NCBI RefSeq assembly: GCF_047511655.1
Contig: NC_133401.1
Coordinates: 15,718,001 to 15,782,000 of the forward strand
Length of the DNA: 64,000 nucleotides
Direction of reading: 5' to 3'
From: Castor canadensis
Lineage: Eukaryota; Chordata; Mammalia; Rodentia; Castoridae
Under the pieces are notes generated by a model. The model was not told the origin of the DNA, ran no database searches, and was given only the letters and a program-made list of their open reading frames with translations. The position numbers were made by a program, and so were the translations under genes. Position 1 is the first letter of the stretch. Every line of letters starts with the position of its first letter. This document shows, one piece after another, positions 45,519-58,402 of the stretch.

Positions 45519-45907
45519 GTTCATTATAAATTACAAAAAAGAAAAAACTATGCCAAAACTCTGCTTATCAAACTATTGTACTCATAATGCTGCATAATCT
45601 TTAACATATTAATAAGTGTGAAAAGACAGATGTAGCTATCTTAACTGGAATATTGTAAAGGTATGATCCACATTTTTCACTAAATATGCATGGTCCTGTA
45701 CCATGCATATTTCATGGTGTCATTTCAGATCTATTCCATACTTCCTGTAGCTCCACAGTACAGAAATATAAAGTTTTCCAAATTCCTATTGGCAGATTAT
45801 TTCCAGTTTTAAAAATTGCCTTCATTGTATAATCCTTTCTGTTACAACTGCTTAATCACAAATTGTTATTCTATGATTTCCAGATGGGGCGTGCACAGTT
45901 TACACCT

Positions 45908-46125
45908 TGACACAGTCATGCACCACGTAACATTGCAATGACTGCATGTATTATGCCAGTCCCCTAAAATGATATCACAGTTATGTTGTGAACATCTTAG
46001 TTTGTGTTAAGTATACTATGTTGTTCACACAACAATGCAAGTGCCCTGAAACACACTTCTCAGAATGCGACCCTGTGGTTAGGTGATGTGAGACCGTACA
46101 TGCAGATACTGACAAATATGAGCTT
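45908..46125. mobile_element. DNA transposon remnant (Tigger/mariner-like)
   Basis: CAGTCATGCACCACGTAACA at one end and, at the other, TTCTCAGAATGCGACCCTGT then GTTAGGTGATGTGAGAC, recall an ancient mammalian hAT/Tc1-mariner-type MITE family with CAGTCATGCRYCGCNTAACG termini. It is very diverged, and the family name is not secured. Confidence 0.5.
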
Positions 46126-46601
46126 GTATTTTTCACTCCCACCAACAAAGAGAAGGTAGACTAGCAACCATGTGGTGTCACTATCCTAGTAATCAAACAT
46201 TTGACAAAATGCTTTCAAATTCTTAAGATTTTTCCAATGTGAGTGAAAAAATAACAGGGATGGAGAACCTGAAGTCCTTCAAACTCGCCATTGTCCCTGC
46301 CTAAGAAGATTTGGATTTCTTTAAATGGAATAGGCTACACTTAGAAATCACTCAGAACAACTGGACTTGAATGTAACTGTGGAGATTAAAAACCAAGCAC
46401 TACGACTTTGATATTTATTAAAAAGTATTTGTCATCAGTAACCACTTCTGACACTTTCTAAATGTTACAGGAAAACTCTGCTTTAACACACAGGCAGAAT
46501 AAAAACTCACCCATGTAAAATGCAGCATTCTATTATTTCAAAGTTAGCCAGAAACTTTATCAGTTTATACTGCCATTTAAAGTGCACGTCTATGTGCGCA
46601 G

Positions 46602-46602
<1 letters not shown>

Positions 46603-46638
<36 letters not shown>
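46603..46638. repeat. (CA)n microsatellite
   Basis: About 17 uninterrupted CA units. Confidence 0.97.
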
Positions 46639-46640
<2 letters not shown>

Positions 46641-46935
46641 GCTAAACTTAAATTGGTATTATATTGTGTAAAAAGAGAGCAAATTTTAAGCAATTCAGTA
46701 CATTTCTGCTTTAGATAGGACAAAGAATAGGAACCAATCCCAATAGGGCTACAACCAAATTTATGTTGATTCAATCAAATTTATGTTGATTCAGATTTCA
46801 AAACTGCTATGTTCTACATCTCAAATATTTATTTACTTGCAGTAAAACTATTTGCAAGATTCAGCCTCCAAATCCAATTTAAATGAGTTTTGAAATGAAC
46901 TTAATTGAAGTTTTTAATTATACCTTTCCATACTT

Positions 46936-47346
46936 TTATTCATTTTATAAAAAGTACTGAATAACTATTTCGAGTTCTGAAATGTGATGGTTTGTAACCC
47001 CAGCCATGAACGAAGCCCTGTGTGTCATCAGGCTTGTACTGTGGTGGACATGAGTTGGGCATGTTTGCCATTCTATTTTTGTTAAGTCCTGGACCATATT
47101 TATGTTTTTAAATCCTGGCTTGTGTGCAAAGGCATAGTCAAGTTTTGAAAGAAAAAAAAAAAGAAGAAAAAGTCCCCTGGCCTGTGGTCTCTGAATCATC
47201 CTAAATGTTGAAGTTGGATAGAAAAATTACATTTTCATTTTTTAAAAACCCTTTTTTTTTTCTAGTAAATAAACTCTGGTGACTGGATAACCTGTTTCTG
47301 CTTGAGGACCTCAAAAGAAACCAGAACACCCATTCACACCTTTGTT
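46936..47346 (-). other. ZFP112: probable 3'UTR of ZFP112
   Basis: This directly follows the stop codon on the minus strand. The first good AATAAA on that strand is at about 46,937-46,942; the true end is not known and may be farther left, beyond the CA repeat. Confidence 0.4.
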
Positions 47347-49829
47347 TCAATGCAGATCCTCTGACAAAGGATAGCCCTTACTGTATGCCTCACTTTTATA
47401 GAATTTATCACTGCTATGGACTCTCTGATGAATCAGAAGACCTGAGCTCCAACGGAAACCCTTGCCACAAGTATCGCATTTGTAGGGCTTCTCTCCTGTG
47501 TGGACTCTCTGATGAGCTTGGAGGTTTGATCTCTGACTGAAGCCCTTACCACACACCTCACATTTGTATGGTTTCTCCCCAGTGTGCACCCTGTGGTGGG
47601 CTTGAAGACTTGAGTACCCACTGAAACCCTTACCGCACTGTTCACATTTATAAGGTCTCCCTTCTGCATGGATCCTCTGGTGTGCCTGAAGGCGGGAACT
47701 CTCACTAAAGCCCTTGGTGCACATCTCACATTTGTATGGTTTCCCTCCTATGTGGACCCTCCGGTGGGCTTCAAGGCGTGAACTCTGACTAAAGCCCTTT
47801 CCACACATCTCACACTTATATGGTTTCACTCTAGTGTGGACTCTCTGGTGACCTTGTAGATATGCTCTCTGACTGAAGCCCTTCCCACACACCTCACATA
47901 TATATGGCCTCTCTCCAGAGTGGACGCTCTGATGGCTTTGAAGGTATGATCTCTGACTGAAGCTCTTACCACATTCATCACACTGGTAGGGCTTCTCTCC
48001 TGTGTGGACTCTCTGATGGGCCAGAAGAGTAGAGGCCTTGCTGAAGCCTTTCCCACACTCTCCACATTTGTAGGGTTTTTCTCCTGTGTGAACCCGCTGA
48101 TGAATTTGAAGATTAAAGCTCCAACTGAAGCCCTTCCCACACTCCTCACATTTGAATGGTTTTTCTCCAGTGTGAACTCTCTGGTGGCCTTGAAGGTGTG
48201 AACTCCGACTGAAGCCCTTACCACACTGTTCACACTTATATGGTTTCTCTCCAGTGTGAACTTTCTGATGGCCTTGAAGATAGGAATTCCGACTGAAGCC
48301 CTTCCCACACTCCTCACATTTGTATGGTTTCTCTCCAGTGTGAACTCTCTGGTGGGCCTGCAGGTATGAACTCCGACTGAAGCCCTTATCACACTTTTCA
48401 CATTTATAGGGTTTCTCTCCTGTGTGGACTCTCTGATGAACATTAAGAACCGATCTATGGCTGAAGCCCTTGCCACACATGTTGCATTTGTATGGCTTCT
48501 GTCCAGTGTGGACTCGTGGGTGATCTTTAAGTTTTGAATTCCAGTTGAAGCCATTCCCACACTCTTTGTAAGGTTTTTCTCTAATGTGAATTTTCTGCTG
48601 GTTTTGAATATAGGAATTTCGACTGAAGCTGTTGCTGCATACATAACGTTTATATGACTGCTCCCTGGAGTGGACCATCTGAAAATCCTGAAACTCTGAG
48701 GACAGGCTGAAGTCATTACCAAATTCCTCAGAACTATAGGGATTCTCTTCCATGTGAACTCCCTGCAGAATGTTAAGATTAGAACTACAAATGAAACCCT
48801 TCCCACACTCCACACCTGGGTATAGTTTCTCCTCAGTGTGAGTTTTCTGATGAACCTGAAGAAATGAACTCAGATTGAAAACATTCTCATTCTCATATTT
48901 GTTGGGAGGGTTTTCCCTAGTACCCCTAAAAATACTGCTAAGGTCTAATCTATAGCTGAAGGCTTTCTCATCAATACTGCACCCCTGGGGCAGTTCTCCT
49001 GTGCGGGTGAGTCCACGAGTAAGAGAGGAATCCTGACTGACATTCTCACCATCCTCACCACATCTGCATGGTTTCCCCTTTGCATCTGAGCTCCAATGGG
49101 ACTGCAGATGAGAATCCTTGACAACGTCTTCCTCTCCTCTCTCAACATTATGACAGATGTGAAGAACTGGCCTGCAACTACAGCCCTTTTCGAATGGAGT
49201 GCATGTATGGGGCTTCCCTGCTAAGCAGAACTGCTGATGGACTTCAGAGCTGTGGTCATTGGTGAAGGGTCTTCTAAACTCAGTGCGTGAGCAGGGCTTC
49301 TGCCCAGTTCTAATCGAGTCCTGATTAAGTAACAATTCCTTCATGATGTCTTCTTGGCAATCATGGAAACTGTAGCCATTTCCACTTCTGTGTGCTCCCA
49401 GATTACCACTGTGATGTGAGATCCAACTGACACCATTACAGCTACAGACATTATTTCTCATGGAAAGTTGATGACATTTACACTGACAACTCTGTGACTC
49501 CACCAGACACGTTTTCCTCCAGGCCTGCTGGGCTCTCAGAGATGAATACTCTTGGTTTGTTATACAACTGGAATGATCCCCAAGATGAGGCAATATATAG
49601 TTCCCATCTTCGGAAATCTGAATTGGAAAGCCTGCCCAAATCTGGCAGGGAGAATCACCTTGGCTTTGAAACTCAAAGTCCTTACCCAGAAAGTTTTTCA
49701 TGGAATCTTGACAAGTAGTTAACCTGCCTGCACCTTGCTGCCAGCTCTGACAGAAGGAGAGCTCTTTGGGAGAAAGGGAACTTAATCCCACGTCTTGAAT
49801 ACTCTCCACATTACTTTGATTGTTGCTTC
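47347..49829 (-). CDS. ZFP112: ZFP112, last exon: spacer and 13 C2H2 zinc fingers
   Basis: This 2,483-bp exon starts after a CCTCACAG acceptor (phase completes a Gly codon with the KRAB-B exon) and ends at TGA 47,349-47,347. With the three upstream coding exons the protein is 906 residues. The exon encodes a spacer of about 430 residues (beginning [20 protein letters not shown]) with roughly eight decayed fingers, then 13 canonical C2H2 fingers (about 48,500-47,416), then a short tail. Residues at -1, 2, 3, 6 of the helices are HSVV, RSYA, RSYG, RSHG, WFNI, KSTA, QSYS, QAYG, QSRA, ESRA, GSSA, QSNA, WSGI. Most linkers are TGEKP; four in the array are altered (SGERP, TRVKP, IGGKP, AEGRP). I recognise the spacer start, the finger order and the SSDKFYKSE tail as ZFP112 (ZNF112), a DNA-binding nuclear repressor. 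The full frame is open with no break. Confidence 0.93.
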
Positions 49830-50310
49830 CTGTGAGGATAAAGAGAATTCAGACAAGTACACAGTGAATGTTTTATTCAGATGTTTCAAGATTTTACACC
49901 TAGGTCATAACATGAAACTTGAATGAACCAGAGGAAAATTCATGTCACTACTTCTAAAAATACTTAGAAAACTGCTGTTTCTTTGGCTACACTTTGTGGA
50001 TAAGCAGGCTCTCAAAAATTCAGGCTATCTGGATGCCTCAAAATCAGGGTTTTATAGCACAACACAGGCAGCAACTATGGTGGTCCTGTTCAAAAGATCT
50101 AGCAAACTATAAACAGATAATATCATGGATCTATCATGGGTTGCCGGGAGATAAGAAGGAGAAAAGAGAAGAGGATATTCTCAAGTTTGAAAGAATGTAG
50201 TTGCAAGTGGACAAAGGCTTTCTGTCTGGATTCTAACTTTTCTTTTTTATGGCACATGGGCATGGTAATGTTTACGCTTCTCTGCAAGAGAAGTGTGTAA
50301 ATGCACTAAG

Positions 50311-50482
50311 CTGGGGGCAGGGCTCAAGTGATAGAGCACCCACCTAGCAAGCACAAGGCCGAGTTCAAACACTAGTACCACAAAAAACAAAAAAGATAAA
50401 CAAGATTGGAGCTGTGCTTACCTAGCATGTGTAAAGCCCTGAGGTCAATCCCCATCACCACACACAAAAAAAAAAAAAATAG
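50311..50482 (+). repeat. two ID SINEs in tandem
   Basis: First unit GGCTCAAGTGATAGAGCACC ... GAGTTCAAACACTAGTACCA, then A-rich sequence, then a second shorter unit GCTTACCTAGCATGTGTAAA ... CCCATCACC with poly(A). Confidence 0.8.
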
Positions 50483-51734
50483 GTAAACACAGATGCTAAC
50501 CTATGCTTGAGCCATCATACAGCTTGTCTCAAATGAGCTATTTATCTTCATAAGAATAATAAGCTCCCCTAATTCACTGTTGTTACAGGATTCAACTCAA
50601 AAGGCATCAGAAAAAAGAAAAAAATCCTAGAGGCTAAGGAAAGTAAGCATGGCCTGTAAAGTGTCCTTTCAGTGACTCCTCCTCCATCAGCCATGCACAA
50701 AGCTCAGTGCACACTGGCTTTGTCCTGCATCGTTTTACTGGAAAATTCTTCAATGTCAGGGAGTCTGAAGCACTAGAGAAGAGTTGAAGAAAGGCATGAC
50801 GTGGGTAGAAGTGGGTAGAAGAAGTAGACATCAGACCTTTCCGTGCTGGTGAGAGGTGTCCTCCCTAAGGACAAATGGTTAAATGGCTGAATTAATGACA
50901 CATGCTCTTCTAACACTTGACAGTACATTAAGTGTCTAAGGTGTTGAAAAGGAGTATTCTTAGGAGTGTTAGTCTCACACAGCAATTCCTCCTTACTTGT
51001 TTGTGCTGGTCTCTCCACACTGGAGTGTGTTACCCACAAGGACAAGCACTTTGGGGTGTGCACTGCCTTACACAACCTGGTGAAGTCATTGTTCAATAAA
51101 CATTGATTGGTGAATAAATCATAGTTTGAATCATTCTCACTCAACAGACCAGAGTTACTCTTAGTAGGAAAGAAACTGGTAATGGCAATTTTGCTGGATG
51201 TTGAAGGGTTTTCCAAGGGCTTAGGCTGCACTCAGGGTGCTGGTGCTGGTGCTGGTGGGAAAGCAAAGGTCACAAGAGCCTCTTGGTGAAATGAAAGCAA
51301 ATGACCTAAAAGACCCAGAGGCAGGACTTATGGGTTGAGTCTTTTAAAGGCTACTTTAAATTAGTGTATTTTTCTTCAGCAAAATCTTACCTATATATCC
51401 TGGCCTGTCCCCAACTTTTAGAGTCACAGTTTTAACTCAGTCCCCAGGGACATAAGACATGTGAAAACAAGAACAGTCTTGTGCGGTTGAGGGCAGAGGA
51501 AGTACAGTGCAGAAAACAAAGCCTCCCTTAATAATGAGCCTGCCTATCACAGCCTGAGATCAGTTGTCACAACAATTATGCATAAAGGTGATCACAAGTT
51601 ATCTAGAAATTCTAAGAAAAAAACTGACTACACATGTGGAAGTTAAAAATTAGATTTGTCATATTTCATTGGCAACATATTATTTTATGCATATCTTATA
51701 TCTGAAGTTAGTTGATGCAAATGTAGAACTTTAT

Positions 51735-51818
51735 TTGGTGGAATGGGGGTTGCATTCAGGGTCTTGCACTTGCAAAGCAGGCACTGTACTACTTGAGCCA
51801 CTCTACCAGCCCTAACAC
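51735..51818 (-). repeat. ID SINE, antisense
   Basis: GGTTGCATTCAGGGTCTTGC ... GCAGGCACTGTACTACTTGA ... CTACCAGCCCT. Confidence 0.85.
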
Positions 51819-51929
51819 TTTCTACTAAAAAGAAATCATGTCAAAGGATTTTAATGCTAGGTCAACCTCTGATTAGCACATGTAAGATATCGCAAAATAT
51901 TTATCAAAAGTTGAGTTAAAAGTTAAAAC

Positions 51930-52021
51930 TTAGGACTGCAGTAGTGGTTCAACTGGTAGAGCACCTGCCTAGCAAGTGTGAGGCCCTGAGTTCAAACTCC
52001 AATACCACCAGAAAAAAAAAA
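51930..52021 (+). repeat. ID SINE
   Basis: GGTTCAACTGGTAGAGCACC ... GAGTTCAAACTCCAATACCA with A tail. Confidence 0.88.
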
Positions 52022-52377
52022 CTTAAAATTCAGTTAAAGTTAACATATAAAGTTAAAATCACTGCAACTATTAATACAGTGGTGTTTGATATTCAAATTA
52101 AGTCATAAAGGAATAAAAATTAATGAAGGAAATGGCTGCTAACAACAGTCTCAGGACTATGGATAAAAATGGGAAGCTTCTTTGTTCAGTGCCTATTAAC
52201 TATACCCTAAAAGATGCAGAATTAAAGATGAGGATTCCTTATGGACTTTCTTAGAAAAACACCAACCTCTTGCCTGTTCCTTTTCACTGTGAGGAGAGAC
52301 TGTCAATTTGGGTCAGAGAAGGAGATCAGAGTAAAAGAAATAATGTCTGCGAAAGACTGTTTAAAGAACTGCTGGAA

Positions 52378-52466
52378 AAGGGCTGGGGCATGGTTCAAGT
52401 AGTAGAGCACTTGCCTGGCAAACCCAAGGCCCCGAGTTCAAACCCTAGTACTGCCAAAAGAAAAAC
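52378..52466 (+). repeat. ID SINE
   Basis: GGCTGGGGCATGGTTCAAGT ... GAGTTCAAACCCTAGTACTG followed by A-rich sequence. Confidence 0.88.
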
Positions 52467-53044
52467 ACTGTGGAGAATTCTGGCCTACAAGAAACTCAAG
52501 ACATTTATAAAAATTGATTAGCAACAGTGCAATCAACTAGGAAAGCTGCCACACTGAAAGAGCTCACTGTTCATTCTGGAAATACTAAAGTCTTAATCAA
52601 AGAGGAAGATCCTCTCCTGGATTCCTAAAGGTGCCCAAGTGGTGGAACCAGCCTCAGGATCCCTCAGGACACAGAAGGGTCATCAGAATTACATGAATGG
52701 ACTGTGGAACTCTGGCGCATGCATGTATGCATGTTCGTGCGTACATCCGTGGTGAGGGATGTACATGCACAGGCCTGTGCACATCAAGTTGATCTTGGTA
52801 ATAAGCCTGTGAAAGCTTCTCTGTAGCAGTTGAGAGAAATTAAAATCTCACAGGATGCCTCCCGAAGCATCTGAAGTGTCACCTCACAATTCTGCTATCT
52901 GCCTTAGAGCTGTCATTCTGTCCTAACTTTCTAAGAGCCTGGACTGCAGACAGGAATATAAACAGGAACAATAACCGAGATGTGATCAGCACTCCTTCAA
53001 AAAGCAGAAAAATGGGCTGTGAGGACTTGCTGACAAGAAGTTGA

Positions 53045-53276
53045 ACATGCCAGGTGCCGGTGGCTCACACCTGTAATCCTAGCTACTCAGACGGCAGAGA
53101 TCAGGAGGATGACAGTTCAAAGCCCACCCCTGGCAAAAAAAGCAAGACCCTATATTGAAAACACCCAACACAAAACAGGGCTGGCAGAGTGGCTCCATTT
53201 GTAGAGTGCCTTCCTAGCAAGCACGAGCCCTGAGTTCAAATCCTAGTACTGCCAAAATAATAATAATAATAATAAA
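53045..53276 (+). repeat. B1-dID dimeric SINE with (AAT)n tail
   Basis: CCAGGTGCCGGTGGCTCACA and the B1 body, then AGAGTGCCTTCCTAGCAAGC ... GTTCAAATCCTAGTACTGCC, and a tail of AATAATAATAATAAT. Confidence 0.9.
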
Positions 53277-55477
53277 AGAAGGTAAACGTGCACCCTGGTG
53301 AGGAGGAGCACTTCCTCTCAGTGGAGCTAAGTTTTGGGGTTCAGTATTTATGGATTTGGGTAGAATTTCTGAGGCAAAAAAGGAGCTGCTTTCTAGTCTC
53401 TTCCTGTGGAGAAAATCAAAACTGGCCAAATACTATCCCAAAAAGTTTAGCAGATTAGATATAGCTGGAAGCAGCAAATTACCAAAACAAAATAGAATAA
53501 AACACCAGAAAAACTGCAGGGAGTATCTTACTACACTTGAAAGATGAAGATTACTAAAGTCAGGGCTGACTTAAGAGGGGATGGTCTGGGCATAATTAGA
53601 GATGACACTGGAAAAGAAAATCAGAAATAATTTGCTGAAAGAAAGTTCCAGAAGCCCTTGGTTTGCAGAACAAGGATGTCTTGTCCAGTGTGGAGATGCC
53701 TGGCCCTATGGTTGAGGAGGTTTTCTTTCCATGTAGTTGGGAGCTTTAGATTGCAACCCACGGTGGTGTGGTGGTGGTCTAAGGACAAGCAGCAGTGCTG
53801 AGGTGCAGAGCTCGTCGAGGACACTCCAGAGCCCCTGGGGACTGTGGGCCTCCTCTCAGCAAGCCTCTAGTGGGTGGCTGACTCTGTCTCTGCTAGAATG
53901 AGCAAATCAGTGCCATGGAAACAGGCCATCTTTGCTTACATGGGTTGACAACTTGACTTTAAGTAGACATGCACTCTCAATCATCTGTTTATTGTAAGTA
54001 AAATTCTTTTTCTTATCACTTTACAAACAGAAGGCAACGAGCAGTGGCTGATGGGGCAGGTCGTACTGTTGAAGCAGGTCCCGGGATACAGCTGGGTAGA
54101 GATCTGGACCATGCAGCCTGTAACAGCACAGGAGCACTAACGCTGGGGAGCAATGAATGAGGCTAGAGATCAGCTGAGTGGATTGTGACACATAATACAA
54201 ACACACAAACAAAAAAGGACAGAAAATACCAGAGGTGCCTCATTGAGTAGGTATCTCTGCATGAAGTGCTTGTTTTGGCTGTGGTAATGTACACATCCTG
54301 ACTTCTGTTCTGAGATGAATTAATATTGTGGGTCATGGTCTTTAACAGTCTAAAGAGGTAAGGAAGGTATAGAGCCCTTAATCAACCAAGTGAAAGCGCA
54401 GAAACTATCAACAGATAAGCTTGGACCTCTTCGTTTCCTGATGAGCACATGAACTGTAGACTGAAAACACAGGGAAGAAATTAGCTTGAAAGACGCTCTC
54501 TGTCCCCAAATCAGGATGGAGGGAGCGTGAGAGGGCAATGTCATTTCTCCGGCTGCAATGCTCTCTGGCTGGAAACCAGACACTACGTCGTAATGAGAGC
54601 GAAGGTCAACAAACATGTCAACAGTGGCTTATTTAACAGCTAACCTGCAGGGAATAAAGATGAAAAGATAACATGCCCTATTTTTGTAAGGGAACGGAGA
54701 CAGCTTCGTTATTCTCTTTTCCTTCCCCGAGTCCCCCTTGCCTGCCATGGGAAAAGGGAGTCTAGGGAGCAGGGTGTGAACACTGACTTGGGGAGGGAAA
54801 GACAGGCTGCGATCTGGAAAACCTTGCAAGAAATGCTTCAGGGGCCACTATCTATTAGCATCTCCCCTGTCCCAGTGTAAATGCAAACGAAGCTATTTCT
54901 TCTGGAGGAGACCTGCCAACAGAGTGGTTGTAAGAATCCTGATTTTTAAAATGTTTCTGCACCCAAGTGAACAGGTCAGCTCTTTAGTTTGCAGGAAAGC
55001 CAATGGGGGATGCTTATGTTTACTTTGGTGACATCTCCAAAGTTAAAACTCAGTGAGGTCTGGTTTTACTCTCTCAATCTGAGTCACCAGGTAATAGGAC
55101 ATTTGGATTGGCATTTTTATTACTCTACTGTCTGTATTACTTTTAAAACTGAAATAAGCTAATGTTTATCAATTTGAAATAGATAAAAGATGACATTATA
55201 TCATGAATTGGAACACTATGCAATAAGTTATGTCTTAGAATGGGACGATTTCCCCAAGGTATGCGTGAAGGAGAAAAAGTAGTGTATTAAAAATATAAAG
55301 TATATATAAACATAGTAGTATGGTGTGTAAGAATGCTAAGTAAGATATTCTAAAAGGAATCATGCTCCTACTGATGGTATTAGAAGAGAGACTGGTACCC
55401 CATGACTGACTTGGTTTGGCACAGCCCATGAGCTAACATTAGTTTTAACTTTTTGTTTGTTTATTTTAATGTTTGGA

Positions 55478-55695
55478 ATTTGTTTTGTTTTGCTGGCACT
55501 ACTAGAGTCTGAACTCAGGGCCTTGCATTTGCTAGGCGAGTGTTCCACCCGTTGAGCTGTGCCCCCAGCCCTGTGTAAGTCAGGGTCTCATTATGTCACC
55601 AGGCTGCTCTCAAACTCCTGGGCTCAAGGGATTCTCCTGCCTCAGCTCCCCAAGTGTTGGGACTGCATGCGTACACCACCGCACCTGGCTGGTTT
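55478..55695 (-). repeat. B1-dID dimeric SINE, antisense
   Basis: GCATTTGCTAGGCGAGTGTT (ID, reverse) then CAGGGTCTCATTATGTCACC and CTCCTGCCTCAGCTCCCCAA (B1, reverse). Confidence 0.88.
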
Positions 55696-56619
55696 TGACA
55701 CTTTTTAAATGTAAGAAAAACAAAGAATAGGTGACAAAGAGTGTATGTGGCCAGGGAAGCCTATAATATTTACTATCTGACCCCTCAGAGAAAAAGTTTG
55801 TTGGCCCTGTCCTCAAGAATGCACACTGCACTATGTATGACTCTGACCCCAAGCTGAGATATAAACAAAAATTACACAAGTGAATTAATTCATTTTGAAT
55901 TTTATGTTTTCCTACTCAGGAGTGGCTGTGACAGTGGTTTATGATGTCAAGAGTCCCAAGGACTCAAGAAACATGCCAAAATTTTTGGGCTCATATAAAT
56001 GTCAAACTTGAATTTTCTGTGTCAAGACTAAGGCTACATCATTTAGGCAAAAGGAGAGAACAGAATGGGAAGAAGCTGAATTCATACTCTTGAGTATGAA
56101 TTCAAGAGTGTCTCACTGGAGATTTCTGCATGAGAAAGGCCAATTACAATGTTGTCATTGATCATTTTTTGGTACTGACTTTAGTTGACTGACTATTCTC
56201 ATCATTTAGGAATAATGGCTGCATATCTACAAATACCCCAGGGCAGCTGGTCAATTGGACACTCAGACATTGGATGGCAATCAACATTCTGGAATGTTCT
56301 TCAAATGCACTGATCTATTCTATACTTATTAGCTGTCTGAAAGTGAACTGAGGAAAAAAGACCACACACATATTCACCAACTCATTCAGGGCAGGGAGAA
56401 AAGCAAGTCAAGACACCTGACACAGAGCACAGCTGGCAGGGCTGACTGGCAGTGGAACAATGCAGCTGGAACAGACAGAATGGCAGAACCAAATGTGGGT
56501 GAGGAGCAGATACCACAGAGCCTAACAGGCCACACAAAGAGCTTTACACCTGTGAAATGGAAAGCCAATGGAGAGGCAGACAGAGAACTGACATGTTCTG
56601 TCTCTTGTTTTAGAAGCAG

Positions 56620-56892
56620 TTCTCTGTTGGGAGGCAGAGATAAGTCACAATTCAAGGTCAGACAGGCAAAAATTTGGTAAGATCCCATCTCAAAAAACAA
56701 TACTGGAACCCCAGTTATGGAGGCGGCATAAGTAGGAGGATCGTGTCTGATGCTGGACAGGGAAAAAAGTGTGAGACCCTATCTGAAAAATGACTAAAGC
56801 AAAAATGGTTGGGGGACATGACTCAAGTGGTGGAGTGTGTGCTACCAAGCATGAGGCCCTGAGTTCAAATCCCAGTGCCAAAAAAAAAGCCA
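56620..56892 (+). repeat. B1-dID SINE, rearranged
   Basis: B1-like ATTCAAGGTCAGACAGGCAA and CATAAGTAGGAGGATCGTGT, then ID ACTCAAGTGGTGGAGTGTGT ... GAGTTCAAATCCCAGTGCC. It ends about 40 bp before the KRAB-B exon donor. Confidence 0.82.
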
Positions 56893-56929
56893 CTCTCTGG
56901 CTGCTATGTTTCTGCTGCATAGTTCTCAC

Positions 56930-57025
56930 CTGAACATCCATCTCTTTGGGCTTCTGTCTCCACAGTCAAAAGCCTTTCTTCTCTCTCCAGCTGGGCTATC
57001 AGATCTGGTTTGAAGGGTTGTTGTG
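56930..57025 (-). CDS. ZFP112: ZFP112, KRAB-B box exon
   Basis: A 96-bp exon between acceptor TTTTTGCAG and donor TGTTCAG/GTGAGA. It completes an Ala codon at the KRAB-A junction and encodes [20 protein letters not shown], then [11 protein letters not shown]. Both the length and phase match the KRAB-B exon of the ZNF235-like gene, and FKPDLI-QLEREE is the family consensus. Confidence 0.92.
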
Positions 57026-58300
57026 CTGCAAAAAGGCAAGGAGAGCAAAAATTTTAAGTTTGATGATGTCCACTTTGTCAAAACTAGACCAAAAAAAAGG
57101 TATATTCAGACAAGTGTGGCTTTCTTCCACATCCCTCCCACTCTTACCTCCAACTAATAAGAAACTAACATCATTTGTTCTGATTAACCCTTCTTTCCTG
57201 TGTTTCTTCTTATAAAGATAAGTGTATATAACAAATTTACTTATTTTCCCTGCTTTCTTACATGAACTGCATTATATGATTAATGCTGTCTGGCACTTGG
57301 ATACCTTTAGAGAGAACCCTAGAAAAGGTCTGCTGCGGAAGGGTGAAGATCTGGCTTTGCTGGCCATCAGATTCCCTCCTTGGGATGGTGCTGTTTTTCA
57401 TTCTTGCGTTCAGTGTATGAGGATAGTTTACTCCCCACAGCTTTGCCCAACAAAGGTAGTTAAGTTTTAATTTGTCAGTCTAACAGGTGAGAAATGATAT
57501 TTAAGTTTTTAAATTAAACTTCTCTTATTTGAAATGAAACTGAGCATCTATTCATATTTATACATACTTACATGTATGCATGTGTACTTGTCTGTACACA
57601 CATACACACGCACTCTCTCGCACACTTCCTAGCTCTACCCCCTAAGACCAAGAAACCGAGAGACCACAGTGGCGATGACGAGACCCAGCATCCAGATCCT
57701 GGTGTTAAATACCATTCCCCCAGCTCTGAGCTAGGACAAAGTAAAAGATGAGCAACAAACATCAATCACGCTATGCCACAAAGGAAGGAAGTGCTTAAAA
57801 TAATCAGGGCATGTGATAAAGGCACAGGAGCCAGCTTAATGGAGCCAAATTTAGAACAACTCTGGCATCAAAATAATTACAGTAACCAATTATAAACCAT
57901 TAAGAAATAACTCACATGTCTCTGCAAATAATAAATTAAAGCTTGGGGGGTGCTCTTGCCTACTGCAGGATTCCAAGGGCTGACAGCTAAGCATGAAGGA
58001 AGCACTAGGTCAGAAAGTCACCGTTTTGGAATTACCATGGTGAAGACCAGAGAAGGCAAAACTCATCACTGGGTGCCAGGTCCAATGGGAAATACTGGTG
58101 CCGCCCTACAGCTATAAGGCGTGATTATGAGTGATTATGCAGTACAGAGAGTGGACAGTATCTTTACTAGGTGACCAAAATTTACATCATCTGTGTGAGA
58201 CTTTCAAAAGCACTCACTCCACCTATATGATGTTCCTGCCTGAGTGGTTCATAAGAATCTAATTGTGAGGAAACACTAGGAATGCTCTATTGAAAATAAG
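57026..58300 (-). other. ZFP112: ZFP112 intron sequence
   Basis: No gene or clear repeat, apart from degenerate CA/TA-rich sequence at 57,560-57,625. Confidence 0.5.
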
Positions 58301-58304
58301 GGGC

Positions 58305-58402
58305 CTGGAGGTGTGGCTCAAGCAGGAGAGCACCTGCTTTGCAAGCATGAAGCGCTGACTTTAAACCCCAGTCCCAGCCCCTCAACCAAAAAAAATAGGG
58401 GA
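58305..58402 (+). repeat. ID SINE
   Basis: GTGTGGCTCAAGCAGGAGAG ... TTTAAACCCCAGTCCCAGCC, with an A-rich tail. Confidence 0.85.

Larger units (their letters stand above)
49830..56929 (-). other. ZFP112: ZFP112 intron between finger exon and KRAB-B exon
   Basis: No other gene was found. It contains the ID and B1-dID SINEs listed separately. Short frames at 50,773-51,231 and elsewhere have no recognisable domain. Purine/pyrimidine alternation (GCATGCATGTATGCATG) occurs at about 52,719-52,735. Confidence 0.6.

Noticed and set aside
47416..48501. 84-bp periodic repeats that could be mistaken for a satellite or CRISPR-like array
   Set aside because: The period is the 28-residue C2H2 finger, inside an open coding exon.
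47826..48815. 329-codon alternate frame in the ZFP112 finger array
   Set aside because: Shadow of the repeated 84-bp finger unit; it lacks any C2H2 pattern in its own frame.
51237..51259. GGTGCTGGTGCTGGTGCTGG short repeat
   Set aside because: Only a few units of a trinucleotide-type run; not noteworthy.
52378..52466. tRNA-gene-like A and B boxes (GTTCAAACC) in this and other ID copies
   Set aside because: These are ID SINEs derived from a tRNA; they cannot fold as a tRNA and carry A tails.
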